DNA of 33,052 bases from Gracilaria domingensis (GCA_022539475.1 VCMS01000430.1:1-33052); one strand, 5' to 3'. Shown: positions 1 through 10,074, counted from the first letter of the stretch. Numbers and translations: made by a program. Notes: a model not told the origin generated them from the sequence alone.

Positions 1-1102
1 CCTCACAATCTCGCCACTGGTGCCGCGATTAACAAAATCAATCTTCATACAACAACATTCGATTACGTCGGCGTAGATCGCTCGCTAGTCGCACTTATCA
101 TAACTCCACAGTCGCTAAGAGTAATACACTAATCATACACAACTTCACCTTACGACTCAATCTCGCTGTCATCTGACCATTACCCTATACTTTGTCGTTC
201 GTACAGGGATTCTACGGCTTGTATTCTTCTCAAATCAAGGAAAGAATCGGATGTCGTAATCCTCCTGTAAAACACCAAATACTGCATCCATCCTCCTAAT
301 CTCTTACAACCAACACTATAAAGTGCAATGCGATAGTAGAACACTACTTATAGGTTTTTTTACACACCTATTCTCAACGGAAAGTACACACTCCGGCTTA
401 CCAAATTTCCTGCTTGGCTTCTCAATCAAGTCTGGTCTCCTGTCAAAAAGGACCAGATCAGCATTATCCTACCTCATCCGTACATCTCGTAGAAGGTCCA
501 AACTAGTTCTGTCTTCAACTTGCAAATTGAACGATCTTTGCCTCCTCTTTCCCGCATGCTCTGTACAATAAAAAGACGCGATGATGACGTCAACTCGCCT
601 TCTTGACCTTCTCACTTACCTTCCCTCTACCAAAACTGTCCATTCTCTCCTCTTACATATCACCCCCACAACTCTAACTTCATCTCTACATGGACGGCAA
701 CCGGCCCTGTACTGTCGATCTCAAATCACCCAATTGCGCCACTGTCGCGGATCAATACGTTGGCTCGTTCACATCTTTGTTCATTCAGCCCAGCCTTTGT
801 GAGCAAAGCCGGATACTGAGTGTGCTCAATAGGACAATCAGAAGGCTGTTTCACTCTCTCTGGCGTCATCTATGATTACTGAACGCCTAATATGCACCTA
901 CCTACAGGCCGCTGCTCTTATTCTGTACACTACGCTACATAGGATTCAGATGCAATTCACCTCCAAACATACTTCGCATATATATTACGACTGTCCAGCT
1001 ATTGCCACGTCGACATAAACTGTCGCCATCTGTACAATAAACACGGCTAATATTGCCAACCATAACAAGTCTATTATCTCGGTTTATACTATTCATTACT
1101 AA
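1..1102. other. Non-genic, G-poor left margin
   Basis: No reading frame here has recognisable protein motifs; the open frames are short and broken. The plus strand is strikingly poor in G and rich in C, T and A, most clearly between about 200 and 720, which gives a strong strand asymmetry. Parts of one plus frame around 350-560 read like worn coding sequence, but stops interrupt it and I cannot assign a family. It may be an old retroelement remnant or an untranslated region. Confidence 0.35.
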
Positions 1103-1630
1103 TATGTTTCTCAGATTTTTTTTTCATCTCGTAGATCAATCACATCCGTCTGCAACTCTTTTATATCGGTAGATGGACTTGACTTTAAAGTGTTTGAACC
1201 GGAAGAATTTGATCCCATGTGGTATTCACATAAGTTCAATTCCGCTGCATTGCGGTATGAGATTGGTATATCTCACCAGAGTGGCTTAATAACATGGATT
1301 CATGGACCATTTCCAGCAGGAAAATATCCTGATTTGGTTATTTTTAAGTCAAAACTTAAATCTTTGCTTTCTGGACAAGAAAAAGTCGTGACTGATGAAG
1401 GTTATGCGGATGAGAAATGTATCAGAAAATCTCTTATCATGCAAGAACTGAAAGAATGGCATCAGTACGTTCGAGCTCAACATGAAGCTTTGAATGGAAG
1501 AATGAAGCACTTTTATTGTTTGTCGCATACGTTTAGGCACAACTTGTCTAAACATGTCTATTGCATGAATGCCGTCGCAAATATTGTTCAAGTTGCAATG
1601 AAATGTGGTGAGCATTTATTTAGCGTTTAA
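1103..1630 (+). CDS. PIF/Harbinger-type transposase, C-terminal DDE domain (partial)
   Basis: Catalytic half of a PIF/Harbinger-type DDE transposase (cut-and-paste DNA transposon). The first acidic residue is the D of VDGLDF (codon 1172-1174), followed by the conserved WYSHKFN and LRYE stretches. The second is the D of VVTDEGY (1394-1396) and the third the E of HEALNGR (1484-1486), so the triad is present. The frame is open from 1103 to the TAA at 1628-1630. The usual N-terminal helix-turn-helix half is missing. Polypyrimidine followed by AG at 1133-1134 looks like a 3' splice site, so this could be a last exon; equally the element may be 5'-truncated. No upstream exon was found in the G-poor DNA to the left. 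Family assignment is from motif recognition. Confidence 0.72.
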   Translation, partial: YVSQIFFSSRRSITSVCNSFISVDGLDFKVFEPEEFDPMWYSHKFNSAALRYEIGISHQSGLITWIHGPFPAGKYPDLVIFKSKLKSLLSGQEKVVTDEGYADEKCIRKSLIMQELKEWHQYVRAQHEALNGRMKHFYCLSHTFRHNLSKHVYCMNAVANIVQVAMKCGEHLFSV

Positions 1631-1633
1631 ATC

Positions 1634-2979
1634 GCTTCTATGATACATACATATATTTGGTTTTTTTTATTTGGGTGTTGGGAACTACGTGGACTCTTAT
1701 TTGCTTTCATGTAGTACTATATTTTATATAATACAATGTTGAGCTTTTCAGTGTTAATTGATTATACGTCATATCTTTACAATCATAGAAGATTTATATA
1801 ATCACATACACATGTAACTTGTAAACTTGTAAGAGCTATACACTAGTAATAGTTTAGTTGTTTCCAACATTTTTGTTCATAACATTTAGAAACAGTAAAA
1901 AGCAATACCTCATATGCATTTTGTTCATGTATGCTGCATCATTTCAAAAAGGCTCCCACGTAAAAGTTTCCTTTAAGATTTACATAATTTAAAACGCAAA
2001 GGAGTAATCGTTTGTTGCTCAAAACAAGAGAACAACTATAAAGTTTATGTTCATAATTTTTTCTGCATTTCAGAAGTACTTCGTAATATAAGCCATTTCC
2101 CGCAGCTCTATGTCCAATATGTCAATGACATATTGCACATGTGTCAAGTTGCCAGCATATATTCTTTTCTTCAAAACTACATAGGTCGATATCTTGTACA
2201 GAGTAAACAGTTTTGAAGAAATAGCAAGCTTGATGGGTAGCACATATACATTAAAACAACATGTATTTGACATTACCGTGACAAATGTGTAGAACAAACT
2301 AAAACAGAAACATGTAATGAGCACATATGTACCTTTTTGGGCCTATATTTGAATTTTTTCAGGCTTCTATCTTTGCATTGGGATGGATTCAAATGCTCAA
2401 ACATTTCTGTCACAAAGATCTACAACTATACTATATAGCTATACTTGCTAAGAGAAAACGTAAGAGTCACAGAAAAGTTATGGCCTTCACAATATTAGTA
2501 AAATTCCGTATATGCTCCGAACATATCACTAGTGACAAAGGTCCACTTGGCAACCACAGCGTCATATTCAACGAAGGAGCGCATCCTCCGTTTTCGGCAA
2601 CAATGCAGCTTTGAGAGCCTTACCGAGCGCGTCACATTTTAATTTTCATCATTTCGTGACAGGCACTTAAAATTGAAAATAAAATGTTTTCTTTAGTGAT
2701 TGTCTCCAGTTGCGAATCATCATTGTCACGCGTCTACCGTGATTAAAATGAAAGCACATGTGGATATTCTTTATGGCGTAAAGAAAAAGTATCGGAAAAG
2801 TGTATTTTCCCGCAGCTCCCCGTAAACACTTTGTAATGTTAAAATAATAATAAAGATAGATCACTAAGAATGACTTTTAATGTAAGCATACTTGTAACGA
2901 TGCAACAATGAAATTTGTTGTGCCATATCCGAGTACTGTAAATGATTAAGCCCTACATGGATTTTTTGGACAGAACACG
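1634..2979. other. AT-rich intergenic DNA
   Basis: AT-rich DNA with no convincing gene. The longest open frames (2070-2324 minus, 2327-2614 plus) show no domain. A 13-14-nt motif, TTTCCCGCASCTC, occurs at 2096, 2806 and 2982, all on the plus strand. Nothing else stands out. Confidence 0.5.
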
Positions 2980-3258
2980 AGTTTCCCGCACCTCCCTGTT
3001 GAGAGCGGCACCGAAGAAAGCATTTCTAGCTCGGTGAAATATGAAAAAGAGAATACCGGAACGGTATTCATAAAAAAGGCTTTAGCACAAGCAGTTGTCA
3101 AAATTGTCTCGCTAATAACACAAGGAAGTGAGACGGAAAAAGAAAGCCAATCGAGTATGTCGGAGGAGTTTGAAATCGGAATTATATCCCCTTATGAAGG
3201 CCAAGTTTGCTTTCTACATGATCTGCTACCGAAAAGGGGAAGCGTTGCTACTGACTAA
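2980..3258 (+). pseudogene. SF1 (UPF1-like) helicase fragment
   Basis: A short plus-strand frame resembles the part of UPF1/DNA2-like superfamily 1 helicases that leads into the IGxxxPYxxQV motif. It has an amphipathic stretch (ALAQAVVKIVSLI), an acidic linker and then IGIISPYEGQV at about 3178-3210. In that family this motif lies in the second RecA-like domain. The frame is open from about 2980 and ends at TAA 3256-3258. The following DNA is open in the same frame except for TAA near 3352, but its peptide is not the expected VDxFQGxE motif, so the helicase similarity ends about there. The Walker A and B motifs are absent. It is therefore a fragment, perhaps a captured exon or the end of a decayed element. 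The call rests on one motif and its spacing. Confidence 0.45.
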
Positions 3259-3465
3259 GTCATTATTGATGAGTATAACGCCTACAAGGAGTGCAGGCAA
3301 ACCCCGGCACCCGTCAAATGTACAACAGTCCAACAAATTTACGAAAATTAATTGGGCTGTGCCCTGCTCAGGCAAAAGACCGGAAAGCGGGCGAAGCGGT
3401 GCTCTAGAGGACAAGGGCAGCCTTGTGCGGGCCATTAATGAATCATTGGGTGCAGCCAAGAATTC

Positions 3466-3586
3466 CTAGAATCCTAAACGTGACAGCACTCTACGAATGA
3501 GAGCTGCACAAGTACACCATCTTGTTGCCAGAATTTAGGATTCTGGTCGGGATAAGCCACACCTCGACTAGAATCCTAAACGTGAC
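3466..3586. repeat. 19-bp direct repeat pair around a short inverted repeat
   Basis: CTAGAATCCTAAACGTGAC occurs at 3466-3484 and again at 3568-3586. Between them lies CCAGAAT/ATTCTGG, 7-bp inverted arms around a 5-nt loop near 3531-3549, which contains the reverse complement of part of the repeat. The block lies upstream of the second transposase and might be a remnant of that element's terminal region. No matching copy was found beyond 4926. Confidence 0.6.
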
Positions 3587-3899
3587 TATCTTGAAACTTT
3601 CAGGTAACCGAAGCGTAAATTGTCGCGCCATCGTCATGTTTACTAAGATAAAGCTCACCAACGGATGGCATATCATCCACTCTGTCGCAAAGTACGTTCT
3701 CCAACCCCTCCTTATGGCTCAGGCTTCAAGCACTGACGTTTCCTCCCTATTAACATCGTGCGCGTTGATACTGCAATTATACTGTCTGATATTAATACAA
3801 AAACGTAAACGAGAAGGAATACAAAGAACGTTCAGACTTTGTTCAAAGCCCGTCAAGTACTACCGTTCAAGTCTAGTGCGGCCCAAATTTCATACTACC

Positions 3900-4926
3900 C
3901 TATGGCGCCATCTTCTTCAGTGTGGCTCTGAAACCGAGTTTCTCGTCGTGACTAGCTTCTCACGATCATTGGTTCTCCGTAATTTAGTGCCATGGTTTTC
4001 CGCGAAACGACAGCAGGTTCTGAACGGCTCTCCCTTTCGTAAAATGCAAACAAAGAGAGGTAGAAAACCAATGCTTGAAACAGAAGATCTTCTCGGCCTT
4101 GCACTGTGGTATATGAAAAGTGGTGATGTTGAATACAGTCTCTGTCCGATCTTTGGATTAATTCCTTCGACCATGTCGCAGTGGTTAGAGTACAGTATGA
4201 AGGTGTTGTTAGCGGTCGTGATGGATGGAGAACACAGCAAATTTCGTATTACATGGCCAACAGAAGTTGAAATTAAAAAGTCCTGCGAGCTACTTCGGAA
4301 GAACAATTTCCTGTTTAGTTTTTTAGGTTGTTCGGATACGCGTTGCGGGGTGTGTTTGCGATCAGCGATGGTGCACGTCTGCCTGTCCCGGATTTCGTCG
4401 ATCCTCAAACTCGGAACGCGTTTTACAATGCGATGACTCAAAGCGTGGAAGCCACGAATCTCCTCGTATGGAACTCTCACGGCGAGATCATACACGCAGC
4501 TCTGAAGTTTCCCGGGAGTTGGCATGATAGCCTCCTGGCGTATGCATCTGGACTTTACTGGCCCTCACTGGCACTAGATTGCAACAAACCTCCCCTCTCG
4601 AGGCCAGTGCGTTTCTGAACGACCGACGGACAGGGAAAGTGGTACGGGCGCGTAAGGTGAACGAGTGGAAAGACTTGGCAGTGTCTAACGGGTGTGTCGT
4701 CGTTCAGATGCTGCTTCAACGCATGTACCCTTGTGAAAGACAAAGTGCGGAGTGGGGTGTTGGTGGGTTGAAAGGACCTTTTCGTCGGCTGACAAGGACG
4801 CTCCCTGGAGGTCATTACAAGCGCGGGCGACTGCTGGACGTTGCATGTTGTCTTGTGAACTACAGGACGAGAGTAGCTGGCTTAAACCAAATCGCGTCCG
4901 TGTACCGTACCGTTCCAAGGTGGTAA
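3900..4926 (+). pseudogene. PIF/Harbinger-like DDE transposase, two frameshifts
   Basis: A second DDE_Tnp_4-type transposase, different from the copy at 1.1-1.6 kb and closer to the type common in fungi and oomycetes. The reading passes through three frames. About 3900-4320 holds the N-terminal region, with GLALWYMKSG and a helix-turn-helix-like LIPSTMSQWLEYSM. About 4328-4580 holds the first catalytic D in ISDGARLP and the conserved PGSWHDS. About 4580-4926 holds the E in QSAEWGVGGLKGPF and the typical C-terminal NYRTRVAGLNQI, ending at TAA 4924-4926. Each shift is 1 nt: near 4310-4330, in a T-rich run, and near 4570-4600. The usual second catalytic motif (G/A)DSAF/Y reads EASAF here, so that aspartate is lost. 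The gene is dead; no terminal inverted repeats or TSD were identified. Confidence 0.75.
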
Positions 4927-6130
4927 GCAATCTGCGTCCATAGTTACGCTGCGCACAACGGCGACATCAATATAGACTTCATCAACGACAGCGATCCAGT
5001 CTGCGCACGCAGTGAGAACCGCCGCGAGCTACTCCTCCACATTTGCGGCAAACGCGGCCATCACAGAAGCAGACTCTCTCTTTTGCTTCTTAGTCAAGCG
5101 TAGTCTCCATTGAGAATTGTTCACAAGGTCTCCGCGCTCGCGCCATACCCGTGCACGCCCCCAGGCGGTTTTGTAACCGACTCACGGCCTTCATCCGCAG
5201 CAGCAAGTGCGCCATCACAAGCCGCTCTGCCCGCCGACTACCGCAAGGGTGGCGACGAGCAGCGGCGCGATGCGCTTTGATGGCAGGTGGGGCTCGCGGC
5301 GGTTGCACTGATGGAGGAAGTGTGTCAAGGGAGCGCAACAGGTGCGGTTCGAGCGACTTGTTGAGGAGCGGTAGCTGCGCGTGGAGGTAATTGCGGCGCA
5401 GATGGGGTTATCTTCGCTTTGGAAGCTGGATTCAATGGGGCACTTGTGGTTATCGCGTCGGTGACGCGTTGCGCGACCGACTTGCGGAGTTAGGGCTGAC
5501 GCGCATCGGACGCGCCGTGAGAACGAACTTCCGGAGCTGGATAAGCGGGTTGTGATTCTGTTGCAATGCAGAGCAGGCTGCGGCGTGCGCGATGAGGATG
5601 CAGTGGTCACGGAGGTGGCGTTGTAGTGCACGGAAAGCAGGAAGGCGTCCATCTGCATACTTGCCAGCACCGCGCGGCACGCTTCCGTTGAATGCACTGC
5701 GTGAAGATGCGCCGCCGTTGCCTAGTGCGCATCGCACCCCATATTGCTGCTCGATGCGCCGAAGCTGACGCGCGTCACCGCCCATGAGATTCGCGCAATG
5801 CCAGCGCCGCCGCCACAGCGCTTACAGCACCACTTCGCGGCACCACTGATGCCGTGTGCGCACTTTGTTTCAGTTGCGTATCGCGCACAACGCTATGCAG
5901 CTGCCAGACATGCTGCTCTGCGCCTTCTCTCGGTGGGGGGGAGGGGGTGATGCCGAGGTGCGACTGCTATGGCGACGCTGCGCATGCTGCACGAGAGTAC
6001 CCCCACTTTCTTGCGCCACTTGCCCACTCCCCCTAGGCTGTGTCGTTGCTGTCCGTATGTGCTCCCCTGTCCTACCATTCCAAGACCACGACCACTACCT
6101 CCGACATTACTTACTCCTGTAGGGACCCCA
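4927..6130. other. GC-rich DNA without a supported gene
   Basis: GC content rises sharply after the transposase. Many overlapping open frames exist on both strands, as expected from GC-rich DNA with few stops. None shows a motif, a conserved composition or a plausible start context. It runs into the tandem-repeat block at about 6131 and may be the diverged edge of that array. Confidence 0.45.
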
Positions 6131-7030
6131 TCGGCGACGCGGCGACAATGAGCGGCATTTGCGTGCTGCGCCGATGAGCGGCGCGGCGACAATGAGCACC
6201 ATCCGCACGCGGCGACGACGAACGGCGTAGCAGCAATCACGGAGGCAGCGTACGGCGACGGTGAGTGGCGCGGCGGCGATCAGAGAGGCTGCGTACTGCG
6301 GCGCTGAGAGGCGCGCCGGCGATGAGGAGCAAGGCGCGCGGCAGAGGTGAGCGGCGCGGCGTACGGTGGCAATGAGGGTTGCCTTGTGTGGCGGCCTTGA
6401 GAGACGCAACGGCGATCAGCAAGGCGGCGTACGGCGGCGAGGAGCGGCGCGGCGGCGAAGAGCGGCACGCCAGCCATGAGTGGCAAGGCGCGTGCCCGTG
6501 ATGAGCGACGTAGCGTACGGCGGCGGTGAGCGGCGCGGCGTACAATGCCAATTAGCGGTTCGTCGTTCGGCGGCGGTGAGAGGCGTGACGGCGATCAGAG
6601 ACGTGGCGTACGGCGGCAGTAAGCGACTCGGTGACGATGAGCGGTGAAGGGTGCTGCGCCGATTAGCGGCGCGGCGGCGATCAACGTCGCGGCGTACGGC
6701 AGTGGTTTGTGGCTCGGTGGCGATGAGGGCCAAGGCGCGCGGATGTGATCTCTGGCGAAGAAGGCGCAGGCGTTGAGCGAGGCGGCGTACAGCGGTCATG
6801 AGCGGCAGGGCGACTAAGATCGGCGGGACGACGATGAGCGCCGGGGCGCACTGCGGCGATGAGCGCCGCGGCGCATGGCGAAAATGAGCGCCGCGGCGCG
6901 CCGAGGCGTTGGGCGATGAGAAGTACGGCAACGATGAGGGGCGTGGCGGTGATGACCGGCGTGGCGACGACGAGCGGTGGGGTGCGCTGCGGCGATGAGC
7001 GTGGCGGCGTACTGCGGCAATGTAAAGTTC
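6131..7030. repeat. Degenerate GC-rich minisatellite, about 0.9 kb
   Basis: Built from variants of a unit of roughly 20-30 bases containing GATGAGCGGCGCGGCG and often GTACGGCG. The core GAGCGGCGCGGCG or close variants recurs dozens of times, for example near 6175, 6350, 6445, 6530 and 6670. Spacing varies, so the array is old or indel-rich. The long minus-strand open frames across it encode only Arg/Ala/Ser/Pro-rich low-complexity peptide and are treated as artefacts. Confidence 0.75.
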
Positions 7031-7657
7031 GGCGACGCCCGCGCTTTAACAGTTCGGGATCTACGATTTTGATTCCAGCAGCTGCTTGTCACCCATTTCG
7101 GCGCTTCATCTCAGGATTGGCGCCTCGCGCACGGTACGGCGCCGAATGTTCCGGAGTGCGTTTGCTCGGTGGTGAGCTCGCTCGCCGAGCGCCTTCGCCG
7201 CGCGCGCGTTTTCGCCCCGCCGCCCACTCAACTCATGGGCCATGCTGTAACCGTTTCTTGTCTGCAGCAGCGACGCGTGCCTGCGCTGTCCCATCTGCGT
7301 GAGTCATGTAAAGGAATTCATCGCCGAGAGTTACTCCTGTTCGCAGGACTGTTTCTGCCCCTCATGGCCCCTCGACAGGCAAATTCGCAACAGCTCTACC
7401 CTGGCTCGCGGCACAGATCCCTGCGTAAGGCCCCGACGTCCCCTTTTTGGAGTTCACCACTACACTGCTCACCTTCGCGACGAAGAGCTGCCGATGCTAA
7501 GAAGATAGCTCAATTTATGCATCAAAGCCAGCATCGAAGGTCAAGACTCAATTGGCATCCTCGCATGACACTCTGCTCTCCCGCTTCCTTTCTGTTCGCA
7601 CTCGGTTGCTTTTCCCTGCACTGCGTGGTGTGGCGAAGCTGTTCCGCAACACGTCTC
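7031..7657. other. GC-rich to mixed DNA, no supported gene
   Basis: Transition from the minisatellite to ordinary composition. The plus-strand open frame 7169-7828 runs antisense into the Myb/SANT pseudogene and shows no recognisable motif. It is regarded as chance. Confidence 0.4.
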
Positions 7658-8350
7658 TCAATTGTGGGATTTATCCATCACAAGTTTGATGGTTTCTTCA
7701 ATCGACGAGCTGACAATTGCTTGAATAGTATATCGACTCTGCTCGACCACCTCCTTTACCAACGAATCCATATCCCTGTCTTCCACCGCCAACTGTTGTT
7801 CTCCACGACGGGTCTGGACGTCATATAAATCTTTCATACTCTTTGTGAGGTCTTTTATTGTGTCTTGGAGCTCGAGCTCACGTCGCTTCGACGGGGAAAT
7901 GTAAGATGGTCTGTTCAGTGGTCGCTTTCTTGCACTCACAATAACATTATGGTCACGATTGTTGTCAACGCTTTGTTCCTCCGAAGCTCCTTCAATACCC
8001 TCATTCTCTACGACCGAGAGTCCGATGTGTTCTTCCAGATTCGAGTTGTATGTTTGACAAACCATTTTCGAGAGGATTTCTTTCTGTATATTTTTCGCAC
8101 GTCGAACGTAATCAGGACATGTGGGGTCGCTCGTTCGCTTTTGGTAGTACTGAAGTTTATCATACTTCTCTTTGAGTGCCTCTGATTGTCTTTTTGGTCT
8201 TTCGTTCTGCTACGCGTACCTATTGTAATCACGGTGGACTAATGCCCATCCATTCATGCCCGTTGGTTCATGTTCTTCGATGATATCTAACAGAACATTT
8301 ACGTCACTTACTGTGTAGTTCATGGCGTTCGATGTTCTTCCCTTTTTCTT
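7658..8350 (-). pseudogene. Myb/SANT-like (trihelix) DNA-binding protein, broken
   Basis: Read on the minus strand, the frame has a basic lead (KKKGRTSNA), MNYTVSDVNVLLDIIEEH with a following GWALVHRDYNR, then a second helical block with KEKYDKLQYYQKRT, DPTCPDY and VRRAKNIQKEI. This is the pattern of the Myb/SANT-like trihelix proteins often found with DNA transposons and in expanded protist families. A charged and coiled-coil tail follows (RRELELQDTIKDL, then DMDSLVKEVVEQSRYTIQ). The ATG is at 8321-8323. An in-frame TAG at 8210-8212 splits the DNA-binding domain. The same frame is open upstream of the ATG back to a TAG at 8351-8353 and continues into the neighbouring remnant, so the two probably formed one protein. 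PIF/Harbinger elements encode a Myb-like partner, but no link to either transposase here is shown. Confidence 0.65.
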
Positions 8351-9036
8351 CTAACTCTTCGTAGCGGGTTCCATATTGTCCTCTTCTTCCTCATGTTGAA
8401 CTACAGACGTAGAGTGACTTGATGTTTGTGGAGCTAAAGGCTTTTGGTGATCCTTGTTTGGGGCTCCAGCATTCTTTGCCATTAGTGCGTCTGGTTTCTG
8501 CGTTACATCGAGATCACCAGAATTGTCACCCTCTTCCTCTGCCAATAGGTACGCTTCCTCGTCTCCAATGTTAACCAAATTTTCTATTAGTAGCACTTGT
8601 CCGGTCATTTTGTCGATAAAGAATCTGATTTCTTCCAGTTCGTAGATTAGCGCGCGATTTCGGTTGACACTGAACATCTGACGAAACCGAAACGGCCGTT
8701 GTAGCGTAGCGCGCGGGAGGCCCCTCGAAGACTACTCGCTTGTTATGCATACCTGCAAAAAGACAGGTAGTGGTTACAACGTCAATTGTGTAACCAGTTT
8801 GGCTGTGTCTTGCCAGCGCGGCAGTTACTGCCTTCGTAGCATTTAGGAAACTAGGAGTTTTTGGCGGCACCCATTGATCTTCAGGAGCCCACTTTCCGTC
8901 CCAAATAAATAATGTGAAAAAATCGAATCGTGCAACAAGGCCATCGCGCGGACATATGGCGGCACCCAGAGACACCGTTAGGGCACATATCGGCCCTTTA
9001 CAGTACATTGCAGGCCCACAATCAATGTTCATAAGG
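8351..9036 (-). pseudogene. Unknown protein remnant upstream of the Myb/SANT domain
   Basis: Minus-strand coding-like sequence in two frames. From 9036 to about 8690 it reads with CGPAMYCKGPICAL, FDFFTLFIWDGKWAPEDQW and NATKAVTAALARHSQTGY. From about 8680 to 8351 it continues one frame away with ALIYELEEIRFFIDKMTG and an acidic stretch ending at TAG 8351-8353. Beyond that stop the same frame leads directly into the Myb/SANT protein. A single 1-nt indel near 8680 joins the two halves. The 5' end is cut where the RE1 LTR homology begins at 9037. I recognise no family; it may be the N-terminal part of a fused Myb/SANT protein or an unrelated transposon protein. Confidence 0.45.
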
Positions 9037-9437
9037 TGATGAGTTGTAAGGTCGTGATCCCTGTGATCCACTTATGTAGTGCTGTCAGCTGCAGATGACA
9101 GTCACAGAGGGTCACGATAACACTTCCGCAGTGCCAGCTTGTGGAACACATGCACTGGAGCGGCCATAGCTCAGTCGGTAACCACCTTCGTGTGCTTTTT
9201 GTGTGATCTGGGGGTTCTTGGTTCGAGCCCCAGCTCTGCTTCGCTCCCCTCACGGTTCACCATACCTCAGGAGGCACAGTCCAGATTCGTACCTCGTCTT
9301 TAATAGCACGCGTAGAAGGCGGTTTAAAACGCTAGGCGCTAATGAAAGTGACGCAAGGCCTCACGCGTAACTACAGGAGACACTAGTCTAGCTTATAGGT
9401 CACTCTTCTAGATTACAGGTCACACTACTGTGTTACA
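9037..9437 (-). repeat. RE1 3' LTR, truncated and interrupted
   Basis: Matches the right LTR from 9037 (aligned with 15694) to the CA at 9437 (aligned with 15903). On the minus strand it starts TGTAACACAG. The 39 bp that finish the right LTR (15655-15693) are absent. About 200 bp of unrelated sequence (9065-9264) splits it. The TATA box of the intact copy reads TATTAAAG here (9298-9305). Confidence 0.85.
9065..9264 (+). mobile_element. tRNA-derived SINE-like insertion inside the LTR
   Basis: Present in the left LTR of RE1 and absent from the right one. It contains a good pol III A box (TAGCTCAGTCGG, about 9168-9179) and B box (GGTTCGAGCCC, about 9221-9231) at tRNA-like spacing. The D stem and acceptor stem do not pair, so it is not a functional tRNA. 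That fits a SINE head or a tRNA-derived insertion. The exact ends are ambiguous because both junctions lie next to CTCCCCTCA-like sequence, and no clear target duplication is seen. The first 100 bp precede the A box. Confidence 0.6.
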
Positions 9438-9766
9438 CTCGCGCCTCTTTTGGCCGAAGATGTCCTCATCGAGGTCGTAGCCAGAAAAGAAGTTATTGTT
9501 TCGTGGCAGTTTTTCAACACAGTGCCCGGAAGCCAAACGGCGTCGTCTTCTGAATCGCCAACGAACTGAACCAGATATTAGACGAGGCGGTTATGCTTTT
9601 TGCGCGGTAAAATATACGCAACCTCTTGCTTAATCGAACCGTCGTTGTCGATCAAAATTTCTGGCCCTTGTTGGAATGATGAAAACGGCGGAGCTTTGCG
9701 ACGTAAAACACGTAATGGAAGATGGGAGTGAAAAAGGACAGAACAATGTAAACAGGATCGATTCAC
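9425..9766 (-). pseudogene. RE1 chromodomain (C-terminal end of pol)
   Basis: Minus-strand frame with IKQEVAYILPRKKHNRLV, a TAA at 9578-9580, then YLVQFVGDSEDDAVWLPG. It matches the chromodomain pattern xYLVxxxGxxxxxxxWxP. Chromodomains at the C-terminus of integrase direct chromoviruses to particular chromatin marks. The stop is one C-to-T change from CAA. The frame then runs through the purine tract and ends at a TAG inside the 3' LTR (9425-9427), a typical place for pol to end. The stretch 9767-10074 between the integrase and this domain is worn and in other frames. Confidence 0.6.
9438..9451 (-). other. RE1 polypurine tract
   Basis: On the minus strand AAAAGAGGCGCGAG immediately precedes the TGTAACAC start of the 3' LTR. 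This is the expected position for the plus-strand primer of reverse transcription. It is less pure than usual because of two C residues. Confidence 0.5.
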
Positions 9767-10074
9767 TACGCGACGGTAGTGCTTGAGCAGACGTCTGTGT
9801 GCTTGCTCGTCTCTTGGTCACCGTCCGAGGCGAACCAAGGGGGGCATGTATGCACATTTGTAGATATTTGTCTTCGCGCTGAGTCTAATTTTGGACGCAG
9901 GTGCAATGCAATGCTGAGCACCGCAGTCCTAAGGAGGTGAGCACAGTACATTGCTGTACTGTCAATGTTACGCATGTGCGCAAACCACACTAACGCGTCC
10001 ACACACACGTACAGTTCATATGTACGTCTAGCGAGAGGCCGACACTTCTCGTAAGTAACAGAGCTCACCGAACT

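Noticed and set aside
3636..3670. Shared peptide KIKLTNG in frames at about 3640 and 23288
   Set aside because: The second is in an LTR with no coding sense and the match is short; likely coincidence.
6107..7092. Long Arg/Ala/Pro-rich open frames on the minus strand
   Set aside because: They arise from the GC-rich tandem repeat, which lacks stops by composition; no domain, and several phases are open at once.
7169..7828. 219-codon plus-strand open frame
   Set aside because: It overlaps the Myb/SANT pseudogene in antisense, has no motif and starts at a GTG in GC-rich DNA.
9160..9245. Intact tRNA gene
   Set aside because: A and B boxes are present, but the D stem and acceptor stem do not pair, and it lies in an LTR-specific insertion.
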